A stretch of 64,000 nt of DNA from Drechslerella dactyloides (Eukaryota > Ascomycota > Orbiliomycetes > Orbiliales > Orbiliaceae), in assembly GCA_020064725.1 (NCBI GenBank), contig JAGTWJ010000001.1, positions 2,790,001 to 2,854,000 of the forward strand, in the 5' to 3' direction. This document shows, piece after piece, positions 23,601-36,400 of this stretch (position 1 is its first letter; each line of letters opens with the position of its first letter). A program made the translations under genes and the position numbers. Below the pieces are notes generated by a model. The model made no database searches, had not been told where the DNA came from, and worked only from the letters and a program-made list of their open reading frames with translations.

Positions 23601-26600
23601 AGCTTGGCCTGGGATCCCAGACTAAAACGCTTCCCCTTTCGTGCGACTGCTTCCGCTTGGGGGACAACCAAAAGAAAATATGCAAGCAGCCAACAAAGGA
23701 GACGGCCTGGCCAGCTGCATCGCTGCACGGCGGCGGGCTTCATTTCAAACCGTCAGCGTGCTGCTGGCTGCCGGATGCCGGATCCAATTAACGGTCACTC
23801 AATTGACTCCAGACATGCCTCCAAACGCACGACTTTTCCGAGCGAGGCGGGAAAGGGCATCCATCCAGACCGAATCGCATTTCCCGGGCTCTCGAGCAGC
23901 TCTTTCCGAGCTGGTTCCTCGCCCGCAATCTTCCATGACGAGGTACAAGGCACGTTCGCGCCTCATTTCGAGACATGCAACATCAGGACCGCCAGCTCAT
24001 AGCACTCGAAATGTCCCCTGTCTGGACGGCATGCATGGCAACTTGGCTGATTGGCTTGCTTGCTTTGAAGACAAATTATATAACAATTCGCGCGGATTTT
24101 ATGCAGCTTTCGGAAGCTTAAGCCTGGAGCTTCTACCCGGCCCGAAAGAACGCATTGATGATGACAGCTCTTCTTCATCTTGGGAAAGCCGCAAGAGAAA
24201 GCAGGAAGATCCTCCCTGTCAATCCATCCATCCGCCTCTCACTGGAATGGAGCCAGGGGAGCGAAAGGACCAAGCCATGCAAATTCGCTCACTAAGTTTG
24301 TAAAAACGAAAAAATGTTCCACACGGAACAGCTCCCGCCGAGCTGAATGGCTTCAATTACGGGTCCGCCCAAGCAAGCCGCTTCCAGGCACTCGATCAAT
24401 TAGGTTCCTTAGGCTTGCTATCGAATACGGACATGCTACGAGTCTGGATATTTGGGGGTCCTCCTGCATCCCTAAGCAAGCAAAGCAAGCGAGCAGCTGG
24501 TTCTAGAGTCGGAGCCAACTAACGGCGTTGCTTTGTTTATATGTATCTTCCACGTCAGAGCTTAAAGACGCTCTGTGCCTGGCGCCGCTGCTCGTGTGGT
24601 AACCTAGCGATACATCAAGAATACTTCCGCACTAGCAAAAGAAAATCCCGACCAACTCAGCATCCGTCGGCCTGCTTGGCTTTTTGCCGCCGCGCAATCA
24701 TTCGCCGGTTGAAGCTCTGGAACGTGACAGCTCGACCACCGAATCGTCTCATTTCCTTTTCGTAGCTGCAGCTGAGTCGACAATGGCCCGAGCTCATGAT
24801 CGTGCTCTACTCATACTCAAGGCGGGATAGCAAGTGTAGCTGAATCTCACTAATATAATAGAACAATCGATCACCATCTATTGTTAGACGGCGGGCCATT
24901 TTATTGACTCAGAGAACGAAGACAGACCTTCGACGGACAATTCAACAGACACGCTGCTGAGCACTTAGACACCGTACTGCCCTGCGAGGTGCAATATATA
25001 TCACGTTTTAGCCAGACGAGCTGGTCTGTAGGCGAAAGAATCTTTCTGGAATGCTGCTCTGTCCGGGTAAAGGATATTCCAGCTCAACTGGGGAGAAATA
25101 AAACCGCTTTCCAGGTTCGATATTATTCCTAAATATTGACCAGGCAGGCCAAGCGTACTAGCGTGCGCCTGGTTTTGGTCTGCTTGTGCGACGATACGAG
25201 GCAACCACTAGCTTAAGATCGATACTATAACGACTATCGCAGGCAAATTTTAGAAATCTACCTGGCGGAGTATCGGCCCACCCAACCGTCTACAAGCAAA
25301 TAAATGCCCTCAGCGACAGTTCGCCTCCACGTGGGTGCCAGCAACAGCTCGAGAAGAAGTGTGGAAGGTTTAGCAAGGAGGGTCGCAGCCAATGATTTCT
25401 GCTGCAGGTTCCGTTTATTTTCCGACAGCCTGACTGTTAGCTCAGCCTTCGGAAAAACTATTATTCCAGCTAGGACGCTGTCAGCCACCTCCGCTGCCGG
25501 ACCAAATATCAATAGACGAGGGAATTGGTCATATATATGGATGAAGCGGGCAGAGCTTATATGCCTCACAGCAAAGCCTCCATTAGCGCAGTGGATGAGT
25601 GAACTACAAGAGAGTGCTCAGACGGGCCAATTAATTATTGCTGATGAATCCTTGGTTATATCATGGATACGTCGATATACATGATTCGAAACGCGATTCA
25701 GACATCAGTCCAGCCGAGAGACCTTCCTCACTCTGAGACGGTCAAATTGATAAAGGTATCTAACTGCAGCTGCATAGGAATCCTGACAGGGCCAATCCCC
25801 CAACTGGTCAGCTCTCATGCCCCCGTGAATTCGGGCATACCGTAGACATTACGGAGAGCCACGCTGCGGGGTAGCAGTCGCAGATGCCCACGTCGACGAG
25901 CCATGTTACCCTGACCGTTACTCGTCGCCGGTGTCGTCTTTCTGTTCCCAGCGAGGGCCTTAATTTCGCCCCAGTAGAGTGATATGCTGCCCGGATGAGT
26001 TATTCGGCGCTCAATGTCACTTGCCCGCTGTCGCTGGTCGCCTTGTGACCTGGTGCCCATGCAAAGTTGTGTCGCAGTACTGTCATCATTAAACTCCCAA
26101 AAGAGAAATGATACCAACAACAGAATTAACGGGAATCGGCTCCACTGCGGATTCATTCAGCCTAAAGCTGTCGAATGTTCTTTCGTGCATTTGAACTGCA
26201 TGGGGGTGCAACTTAAATTTTTGTTAATCCTGCAAATGTTTCCCCAATGCTTGCGACAGCTTCGAATCCATTGGCCTGAATTTGAATTAGATTCCGTCGA
26301 GTAAGGTGCCATTGGAGGATTCCCCACAACGATTGTCTCTTCTTCTCCTTTGTCCTCTCTTCATTGACAACATCACATTAATTACCGGCGGTAAACGTGC
26401 AACTTGCACAGCATGCCACGGGAAGGGACCCTGGGATACCAACTCCTCCCCGGTGAAACGGAAAAAAATTTCAGACCCCTCCACCCGAAGTCTCATGCAG
26501 GGTCTTCGACAATCACTTCCTGCTTGCTCTGGCGCTCCCCATCGTCGGGTGTCTTCCACGCCTCGCTCGTGGGTATGGGCCAATCCCGACTTTGGTTTTG

Positions 26601-28800
26601 GATAAAGCAGCAGCTCGGGTCTGCTAGCGCCGGTTGAATGCCGAAACGCAGGGCAGCTCCAGGATCAGGAAGCTGGAGCTCGATACAGCGCACTCCATGA
26701 CAGCGGGTTTGGGCAGGCGGGCGGATGTCCGTTGGGCTCTTGCTCTAAACGGGGGCTCTTTTACGTTTTCGAAACATCAGGTCACATGGACAATTCTTCA
26801 TTGCGACTAGGGCATGCGAACGTGTTTTCGTCGACAGGCGACAGCTGCATCTGCATCTGCCGAATCGTGGGCCCAGGCCAAGATTAGCTTTTCGATTCAC
26901 AGCAGGCGAGCTGGCTGGTCTTTTGTGCATGAGAAACAATCTACTTGGTATAGTCGCCCGAGTCCGGGCTGTCGTCCGGAAAGGTTTGATTCGTTCGCAT
27001 ACGAACAGCGGGAGACCTTTTGCTACGAACGGCCCTTCGAAGCCGTCCCGGAGGTCACTTGGCCTTCCTGTCGCACAGCGTAGCCGGCTTAAGCTTAAAT
27101 TTTTGAAAACTGGCTTGACTCTTTTCTGATTCTTCTAGTTCCTTTTTTTTCGTTTGGCGGAGAGTTGCAACCGACATATACAGGGAACGTTACCCCCCCA
27201 GATGCAGCTCGACTCCCAACATGCACGTCAATTGCAAGAGCTCTGTGGAGTCTCCGCATTTTCGATGCTGGTGGCGCTACCTGAACAAATTTATTGACTG
27301 ATTGTTACGTCGACGATATCAGTTCGGACAGGACATCGTCTCCTGTGCATTGCATCCCGATAGGAGTTGCATCACGGGGGTTGGCTGCACCGAATCGCAA
27401 GAGCTCGAACCACTTCGGCTAAACGTGGGGAAAGGCAAACTCGATGCTGGCCTGATGATTTCCGCTCACTGGACCAAGTTCCCCACTGCGGCTAGCGGAC
27501 TCAGCTCCCCAGGTGCCCATTTATTTCGTATGCAGATGCATCTTCACGATAAGGTAGTTTGATCCTCCCCGACTGCAGTACTGTCGCAACTGACTGGAAC
27601 CGGACGGTGGCTTAATCTTGGCCTGATATCTTTTGTTCGGGTCCTTTTTATTTTCTGAGAAAACTGCATCCAAAATATAATCTTGCCATGCACCCTGCAT
27701 GCAATTACTGGCAGCCGACATTGAAGACACCCTTGTTTGAGAACATTCGAGCTGGCACACCTACCAATCGTCTGATGTTCAATCTGCCTAGATGGGCTTC
27801 GATCCTCCAGAACTCGACGTTTTACCCCGACCTAGCTGCCTGCGGGGATGCGAAAGGGAGAAGTGGGCTGGCCTTTTCGCCACGGCTGATCTTGCTATTC
27901 CTCTTTTACCGGCCATGCACCATCGTCCGATCAAAACTGAAGATGCCCTCCGGCATTGCATTGCATGGTAACCCCCAACCTGCACAATCGCCAGAACGAG
28001 GTACATACATTACATACTTCCAGATACTGTCGTGACAATCCTTTGGCCGCGCTATACGATGGGAATATTCATCTGTCACGAGAATCGCAAATGCATTACC
28101 TCTTTGCAAACGGACCAACAAGCTTCCGAGGAAGGGGACTAGTCTGCACCTTCGGGTTCCGATCAACCATACGGATTCTTCCCCGCTGCCGTTGACCCTC
28201 TCCCCATTACGCCATCACATTCCTGTCTTGAATGTCTCATCCTTCCTGTTACCCGAACGAAAATTAAACTCGACTCGTGGGGAACTAGGAGAAACCGAAG
28301 ATGCCGTTGGAATCGAGCAACACGGCATAGTGGGAAATTCGAAACGGAAAAATTGAAGGCGCGAACTTGTCGCCTCCGCAGCTGCGATACCGGGGTTGTT
28401 CCCCCACATTATGCGCATCGACGTATACATATCCTGCTCGGGCTTCAACAAAACGAGTCGGACGACATCACTACGTATATATGCGGTCGCACGAATGAGC
28501 GAAAGCAGCACGATGACCCCCATTATTCTGTGAGGAGACTTGAGTTTTCCCAACCCCTCATCTGCTCCTGCTGCCGATACCGCCCAAGGTGATTCCTGCA
28601 GGATGCTGTGCAAAGTTACTCAAATGCGGGGTCCTAAGTTTCTCCAAGAGCGATGCCACCCAGCCCATCCGCACGTACAGCGAGCAGCTGATGTGATGCG
28701 TCCGCTCATTACGTTCTTCAGCTGCAGGCTGGGGGCATCCGAGAGAACCCCATGAGGCCGGGTCTCCTTCCAAGGACAATTCCCAGTAGCACAGCTCCCG
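23601..28800. other. gene-poor region, part 2
   Basis: The longest frame is 23641-24303 (+, 220 aa). It has no recognisable motif and an unconvincing composition (Arg/Ser/Pro-rich, low-complexity acidic patch), and it overlaps long frames in other phases. Base composition by eye is ordinary, not AT-rich, so this is not a RIP-degraded block. No RNA genes were recognised. Confidence 0.45.
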
Positions 28801-31800
28801 GTTTCTGGCGAGGAGCGCTCCTAGATCTCATCTGGGGAAACAAGAGAGACAGCGAATTGATTGACCTCTCGCTGGCTGGTCGTTGACGTCCGTGTCTCAA
28901 TCGTTCATGCACGTACGCACAGATCTTAGGGGAACTCTTCAGTTCAGGCGTCTTGCGCTCGCTCGGCATCGCTAGCTGCTTGCTCTTGCGTCCGCGAATA
29001 GAAGTAAATGGCTGGCACGGAAGTATACTGCATACATCCATGTACCAAGCTCGGGCAGGCGTCTCACGACCAGTGCGGCCGGTTGGTTCTGGCCTGGGAA
29101 AGAGAGGCAGGCTACGGGCAATCTGTGCAAGCGTCCGCACAGCTACGGCTCCAACGTCCGGCAACGCGACGAAAGATCTCGTTGTGGTGCCTAAACCGGC
29201 CGTATCGTTACGTAAAGGTTCAACATTCACCTTTCGGTCAGGCGACCGCAGATGAGGATGGTGACGCAGGGCGCGGCGTCGCAGCTGCTATTCCAGGATC
29301 TTCTTGACAAAAAATAATATTGCTACATGCAATGATACTGGTAGTCTATGTGGGTAACATCTCAATCTCGAGATGTAATGTGCGACTGCGATCCATCTGA
29401 CATACATAAGGACGGACATATCATAATTCATCCATGCCCGTTCGACCAGCAAGCAGCGGCATGCTGACAGGATTACGGTCCAATTGAACGTGCAGAGTGG
29501 CCGGGCAAACGAAGCACACGGGACCTGCCTGCGGGCTGCCAGCCGGCCGAACTGTTCAGCTCGAGCTTCGCAATAGCCGACGCTCACTTGCCGACAGCAT
29601 TACATACTTATGTTCGCAAAGTTTGCATTTTTGCCATCGGAAGACTCGATATCAGCCAGTCGGTCAGCTGCAGGATGAATTAAGAGGACCCTGACATCTT
29701 TGTCGCAAATTAATTCAGCTCCCGACACTTACTGCCCACTCACCCACATTAGTCGTGCAGGCAGACGATATATATCGCTTAATTAAGCCTTCTGTGAAGC
29801 GAACAACTATCCTGCAGTTCCCAATGGGTGCCCGATTAACTCCATCCGTCGAGGATTTATGTATCCGTCCCACTTGGACGCGCGCAGATGTGCCAGATTC
29901 CCGTACATTTCAAAGATCACAGCAGCGCGGGGTGGAAAATAAGCTCAAGGCGTACCCTAAAACCTCCCGAGGGTCCTCATCCGAACGGGAGGAATATGCT
30001 ACTCCTTGCGTGATTTCGATGTGTTCAACCCCCCATCCTCAGTAGTATACTTTCGTGAACCGGCCGGCCCTCACCTCGGTTCTCCATCCCTGCATTGTTG
30101 AAAAAAAAAATGTGATATCAAAATTGCACACTGCAGAGTCGAGTAGGGTAAATGTAAGACATGACCAAGCACGCCTATCGACTCGTCCGAGTACTCGAGT
30201 GTCCACAGCGCCTCTTTCGTCTGTGTATCGGATTTGTCTCCCTGCGTGCATGCATGTGTGTAGGCGCAAACCGGGACAGAAGCCCTCCGTCGCCGGCGTT
30301 GATAGGCCGAGACTGGCTGCCAGTTAGCAAATATATGCACGACGGCCAAAGTGTGCGCCCAAGCGTGCATGTTGTGTTGTGTAACAATTATCTTATCACA
30401 TTTTTTTCCCAATGAGACTACGCAACAGACAACCTTTTGCTTCTTGAATTCCTCCTTAACTCATCATGACGTTACGTTTTCACGTCGTGATACCTACAGG
30501 TGTGCCTCGAAGAGGCCACGCTGTAATGAGTGCAGTCGAATGGACGACCCTTCGGTCTCGGCCCGCGATCGCTCCACCGGGTTAAAACCTACCCAGCTGC
30601 TCCTTGAGACTGCCACGTACGCGTACTTAGCTACGTAAGCTAACTAAGTTACGTTAAGTCGAGCAAAATTTGCCCTTGCAGGGTTGTAAAGCGTAATTGA
30701 CGCTATTAATACGCGGGAGTCAGAAGATAGGCATATCCACCTGTAAGCATGTAGAGCTATGCATTGCACATTCCAGTCTCGCTGTCACACCGAAAGCAAG
30801 AAAACACCGAGCTTGGAGATTTTAAGTTCTGAACGTACATTGCACAGAGCAACACCAGAGCAGGGAACAGAAGACAGCACGATATCTACTTCTTGCATCT
30901 CGAATGGGTGGCAGCCTTGTCTCCTGCTAAGAAGCCGTTCATTCTCACATAACTCGAAAGAAATACCTCAGCCTAAGGGGCTCCGATTCCGAGTTGGACA
31001 GCTGAGGGGTGGATGGACACATCAGCTCCTTAGGTCAGGCGCGTCAAAATTCTCTGGCCATGCTATCGCTATCGCAAGAAATTTAGTTGGTGCATAGCTT
31101 GATAGCTAGCTCTACTTAGTTACTGGCAATCAATCTGTATTTATGGAAGGGTCACAGATATCAGGAGATGGGATGGTTGAGCAAGAGTGATGATTTGTCC
31201 ATTCCAGAGGCAAAGAGCACTGAGGGGCACGTGCATGCTTGCATGACCTATCCCGCCGGCTGCAGCGAGGATCATTGGACTATCAGCGGGGTAGCCCGAT
31301 GCCAAAGAACTTGTAGCTGTAAATGTATTTTGGCTGGCTAGTCAGCTGCCTTATATGAAGCCGAATTTTTATTGGACGGAATATTAATCAAAGAAGATTT
31401 GCAAAATAGAGGCGAAATTCAAGGAGTCTGGGTGAATAATTGCACCGGGGATATTACAACCCTCTTGAAAAGCCATCTCCATGCATAGTGGCTATCATAT
31501 CCGTGTGTCCGTTACATGTATGGCATCGTGTAGGACACCACTCGAGACTGAGATCTCGGGCTCGCGAGCTTGAGCTTGAGCTCTAAAAGATGATACTGAT
31601 AGCTTCAATCTAAATTAATGCCTCAGACGCGCTCCGTAGATCAGATATCCACTATAAGCTATTCTAACTCGACTTTCCCGTCCTTCCGAATCCCAACCTC
31701 CGATCAGCGACAAGCTAACCAGCCGTCGACAAGAGCGACGTCTGTCGCGTCAAAACAACACATTGCCGTGTGTCATTATGCATGCGCCAACACCAAACCT

Positions 31801-33465
31801 AGCAATTCCCGTCGCCACTCACCTCCACCATCGGGGATACAGGCCCATCTTCCCCAGATCCATATATCTATCCACAGCTCTCTACACCACTTGCCTATAC
31901 TATAATAGCCTACCCGCCCTCCAACATTTCGATCAAGCATGGAGGGGCATGTACAGAAAACCTGCTTTTCCCATAGACCCCCACCCCTGCTCTCCGCATG
32001 TACCCGCGGCGCTCGCTTCATAAACGTCAGTGCATCTGGACTGCGGTTCGGCTAATAGGATATGTGTATGTAATGAATGTATACGTGCGTGTTCGTGCAT
32101 CCGTACATCTGCCCATGAGGGTTTATCCGAAGCGATCGACGGATAAGATTGCTGCTTTCGCATATCCGTCAACCGTACGGCACGTGCTCTCTCCCAGCAC
32201 GTCAACAGGGGGCGTGGATAATTATAAATGCATATAAAGTGATATTATATAGATTGTAACGTGTGATTCTGAGCCTCGGGCGTTTCCTGCGGACATGTTG
32301 TGTATCGCGAAATCAGGATTTCCATCCCATCTTGTTGCATGACGTGAAAATGTGACGGGAGAGAAATGGGACAATCTGGCTTCCTCCTACGGCCGGCTAC
32401 GGCGAACTAACACTGTGCCAGTTGCTCTCGGTCCTGGGGCCCACCAAGGGCGAGGGTGCTTGCGGCCGAACGCCCGGTGGTAGCAGGGGACATGCTCTGT
32501 GCATAGTTACTTAAGTGCCCAGGCAGGAATCCCCTTGACGACCCCGTGGCTGGCTTAGCTAGCCGTGTCTTGTCTATTGATAGTGGCACGTCGTAATTAC
32601 CAACGGCGTGTCTTGTACAAAATGAGGCAAACGCCGTCAGTAATCCATAACACGAAATAGGTCAGGAGACTTTAATGCAGCATCTATCAGCAGGTAGGAT
32701 GGTAGGTGGTCGGTGACGTCTAGACCATCCTGGAGCCTGCGTACCAGTCACCTCTGTATGCTCGGGATAGACACGACACCCAGACATTGCAGTGGCATGC
32801 TTTATCAATCCTCGATATATATAGTTTCTTTCCATTGTGCATGTGTGGAAAAAAAATGTAAAGAACTTCATCGAAACACAAGAAGTCTTGTGACGATGTG
32901 GCGATCGTGATGGTGGCGTGACATCGACTGAATCCATTATTTCTACCTATAACCATGCCCACCGTGTAGTTACATACATGCAACCATCGTAAACAACATC
33001 TGACATCCCAAGACTGTAGAAAGGTTCACAAAATACATACATACAGGCTATCGTTATTCTAGATGGTTCGCGGACAGACCATCGGGGGAGAAAAAATTCT
33101 TCGTCTAATAGCGAATCCAAACCAAAAAGCACATTAGTGCACACCGATACTCCAGCGGGCAGTACAACCAGTAAAAAAAGAAAGGGAAAGAGGAAGAAAA
33201 ACTCCAAGCGCCTAGCGAACAGCAATGAGAATAAGGGTATTGTTTTGAATTTTAGGAACGAAGCGGAAAGCGTGGCCGTTTGAAAACTCAGCCGGCGAAA
33301 AAATCAGAAACACGAGAAAGAGACCCGTCGATCGGGAAGAGGATATTAAAGATGAGAGAAAAGGAACGACAATAACGAAGCAATCCAAGTGAAAGATCGT
33401 GCATCTCGTCGAAGATTTTTTCACATATACTTCTCGAGAGTGGGTAACCCCCCTATTCAGATGCA
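28801..33465. other. gene-poor region, part 3
   Basis: Continuation of the long stretch without supported genes, ending at the stop codon of the hybrid histidine kinase. Only short overlapping frames are present. Short A-rich runs occur at 30106 and 32850. I see nothing functional that I can defend. Confidence 0.45.
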
Positions 33466-36400
33466 TCACCGACTTCCATCGCTGACGGAAGAACTCCCTG
33501 TACTTCCACCTCTAGATCGAGCCATCGGCTTCGTTGACATTAACGCCGCAGCCAAATCATCCGGCTTTATCGGCTTGGCTATGTGTGTAAGCATGCTACG
33601 AAATACCGCGTCAGTTAGCCTCCTGTTCCACTTCAGCGACGACGGCGAATACTACTTACCCAGCCTGCAGACACTTCTCCCGATCGCTCGGTGTCGCGTT
33701 GGCAGTCAAAGCAATAATCGTCGGCCTTTGAGAGTCCGGATACCGCTTCATCAGCTCTCTACTTGTCTCTATCCCGTCGCTGCGGGGCATTTGCACCTGA
33801 TGAACCCACGATATTAGCACGCCGTCCCAAAGCACGATCGTCGGCCTCGAGACGTTACTCACATCCATCAAGATCACGTCGTATTGGTGGTTCTCGCTCG
33901 CCGCAACCTCCACCATCTCCAGAACCTCGATACCATCCTTCGCATGTTCCGCGGTATATCCCATCCGTTTGAGGTGCTGCAGCGCCACTCTAGTATTCAG
34001 AGGATTATCCTCAGCGAGCAGTATGTGTAGTGGATGTCTGGTGCCGAGCGACCGGATCATCTCCTGTTCGGGATCCTCAACTTTGACCGGCTGCCGCTTG
34101 ACCCTCGGATCTAACGCCTCCTGAATATATTGAATGTACCGCTGTCGGGGCGCTGGCCGAACGATCGATGCCGTCACATTCTTATGCTGATCGAGGGCCG
34201 GCACCGTCGTCCCGAACCGTGCTTGGAGTATCATCTTAACTGCAGGGTCAATTTTACTAATGCTCGCCGCGATACGCAGGCTCTCGTCCAGCGAGAAATC
34301 CACAATCGCAACCCGATATCCCCCGCTCCGCACGGCCGTCATGGTAGAAATCACGGTGTCGGTACGCGTCACTAGCATGCCCTCGCGCCTCAGCTCCTTC
34401 TCCAGCGTCTTGGACGTCAGTTCGTGCGTGTCGGCAATGAGCACCTTTTTACCCACTAATCGCCGGTCGAGCTGGCTCTCTTTGATCCCGACGGGCGCAA
34501 GGATCGTAAGGTGGAACGTGGAACCTTGCCCTTCGACGCTATCCAGTCTGCACAAATGTCAGCAAAGCACACAGTCAAATTGCGTTGAACGGAAACCTGC
34601 TGGATTCATCTACTCACATAATGTCGCCGCCCATGGATTGAGCCAACTTCTTCGAGATTGCGAGCCCTAAACCAGAACCCCCATACAGTCTTCGAGTCGA
34701 GGAATCCACCTGCGAGAATGCCCGGAAAAGTTTTTCCCGCGCTTTCACCGGAATGCCGATGCCGGTATCGTTAACCGTAACGTTTATCCGAACCTTCTCC
34801 TCATCATCCTGGCTACTGGTGGCTGGGTTAAGGTGCTCAATCCACGTTGTGACGAGGATGTGACCCTTTTCTGTGAACTTGACGGCATTCCCCACGAGAT
34901 TGATGATGATTTGCCGGAACCGGGTGACATCGCCGTGGACGACCTCGACCGTAGGACACTTATTATCAAAGACGAGTTCAAGGTCTTTGGTCGCCGCTGG
35001 CTCTGCAATGAGTTGGAGGGCGCTTTCTATGCAGTCCTGCAGCGAGAATGGCGACTTCTGGAGATCTACTGGCCCATGCTCCATCTTAGAGAAGTCCAAA
35101 ATTCCGTCGATTATCTTAAGCGTTAGGACGGCTGAATTGCGTATCGTTTCCACGTATTCCCGCTGCTGGTCGGTCAAAGGTGTGTCCAAAAGAAAGATAG
35201 AGCAGGAAAGCAATGCATTGAACGGCGTTCTGATCTCGTGCGACATGTTGGCTAGGAACGATGACTTCTCCTCGGTCGCCTCTTCTGCTGCCTTCTTTGC
35301 CAATTCCATCGCACGATATAGTCGCGCCTTGTCTATTGTTACGGCCGCTTGGGTGCACAGCAGGTTCAGTAACTCCAGTCTCTGAGAGGTAAACGCGTGG
35401 TTGACGTGCTTGTTTTCCAGGTAGAGGACGCCCATCGTCTTGATCTGGTTCTGAATCGGCATACACAGAACAGATTTGGGATGCTTGGTCGTGAAGTATG
35501 CGTCTCGGCCGTACGTTCCGTCAAACTTCTCATCCTGTCCGTTCCGAACGATTGGCTCTCCGAGCTTCCAGACAATCGCAGCGATAGAGATCGGGACCAG
35601 ATCAGGACGTGCCTTGAGAGGCTGGTGATCTAAGATTGTGACCTTCTCCATGAAAAGAATAGTCTCGGCATAGAGGTCGCCATCCTCCTCCAATATCAGC
35701 ACGCCGTAGTCCGCACCTGCAGTCTGTAGGACACTTCGCATAAGTTTCACCACGACATCGTCCATCTGCACTCCCTCGCTGATGTAGAGTGACGCTTTCA
35801 TGAAGGTCTTGTAGTCCAACTCCGAGTCTACAAACTGCTCCATATTAGATGACCTTGAAATGTGCGACGAGGAGTCGTCGTTCCCGACGTTCTTCGAAAC
35901 TTTCGGCGACATGTTGACAAAGCCAGCGGGGAGCTGTGGCTGCTGTGGCGTCGCGTTCTCACTAGTATTTCTGGAGAGACCTGGGCGAGCTGCAGAGATT
36001 AGCTGGTCAGTATGACAAAGGAATTGTAACTCGGCAACTACACGTACATTTCATGCCTAGTTCTTCGCTGTAGGTGTTTCTCATCAGTTGGAGTTTGGCA
36101 GTCGCCCCCCACCAGGAGTATAACTTGTAGGCTTCCCTCAAGTAGAATAGCCACCGTTTCGTGCCTAGCTTGGATAACCACATCGCACATCTCTCGTTGA
36201 TCAGTGCCGCTTCGTGAAAGAACTGCGACTGGTTCGCGAGCTGGATAGCTTCCTCAAATCGATCGAGCGTCGTCAATGTGCTTTCTGTATCCTTATGAAG
36301 TTCAGCTTCAAGCGCTAGATACTTGTGGAAGAAAGTCTCTCTAGCGTAAGTTGACCAGTCCTTTAGCTGCTTGATCGTATCATGCAGATAATTGAGCTCA

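Noticed and set aside
23641..24303. 220-codon plus-strand frame in the gene-poor region
   Set aside because: Low-complexity composition, no motif, no splice-linked neighbours; expected by chance in this GC range.
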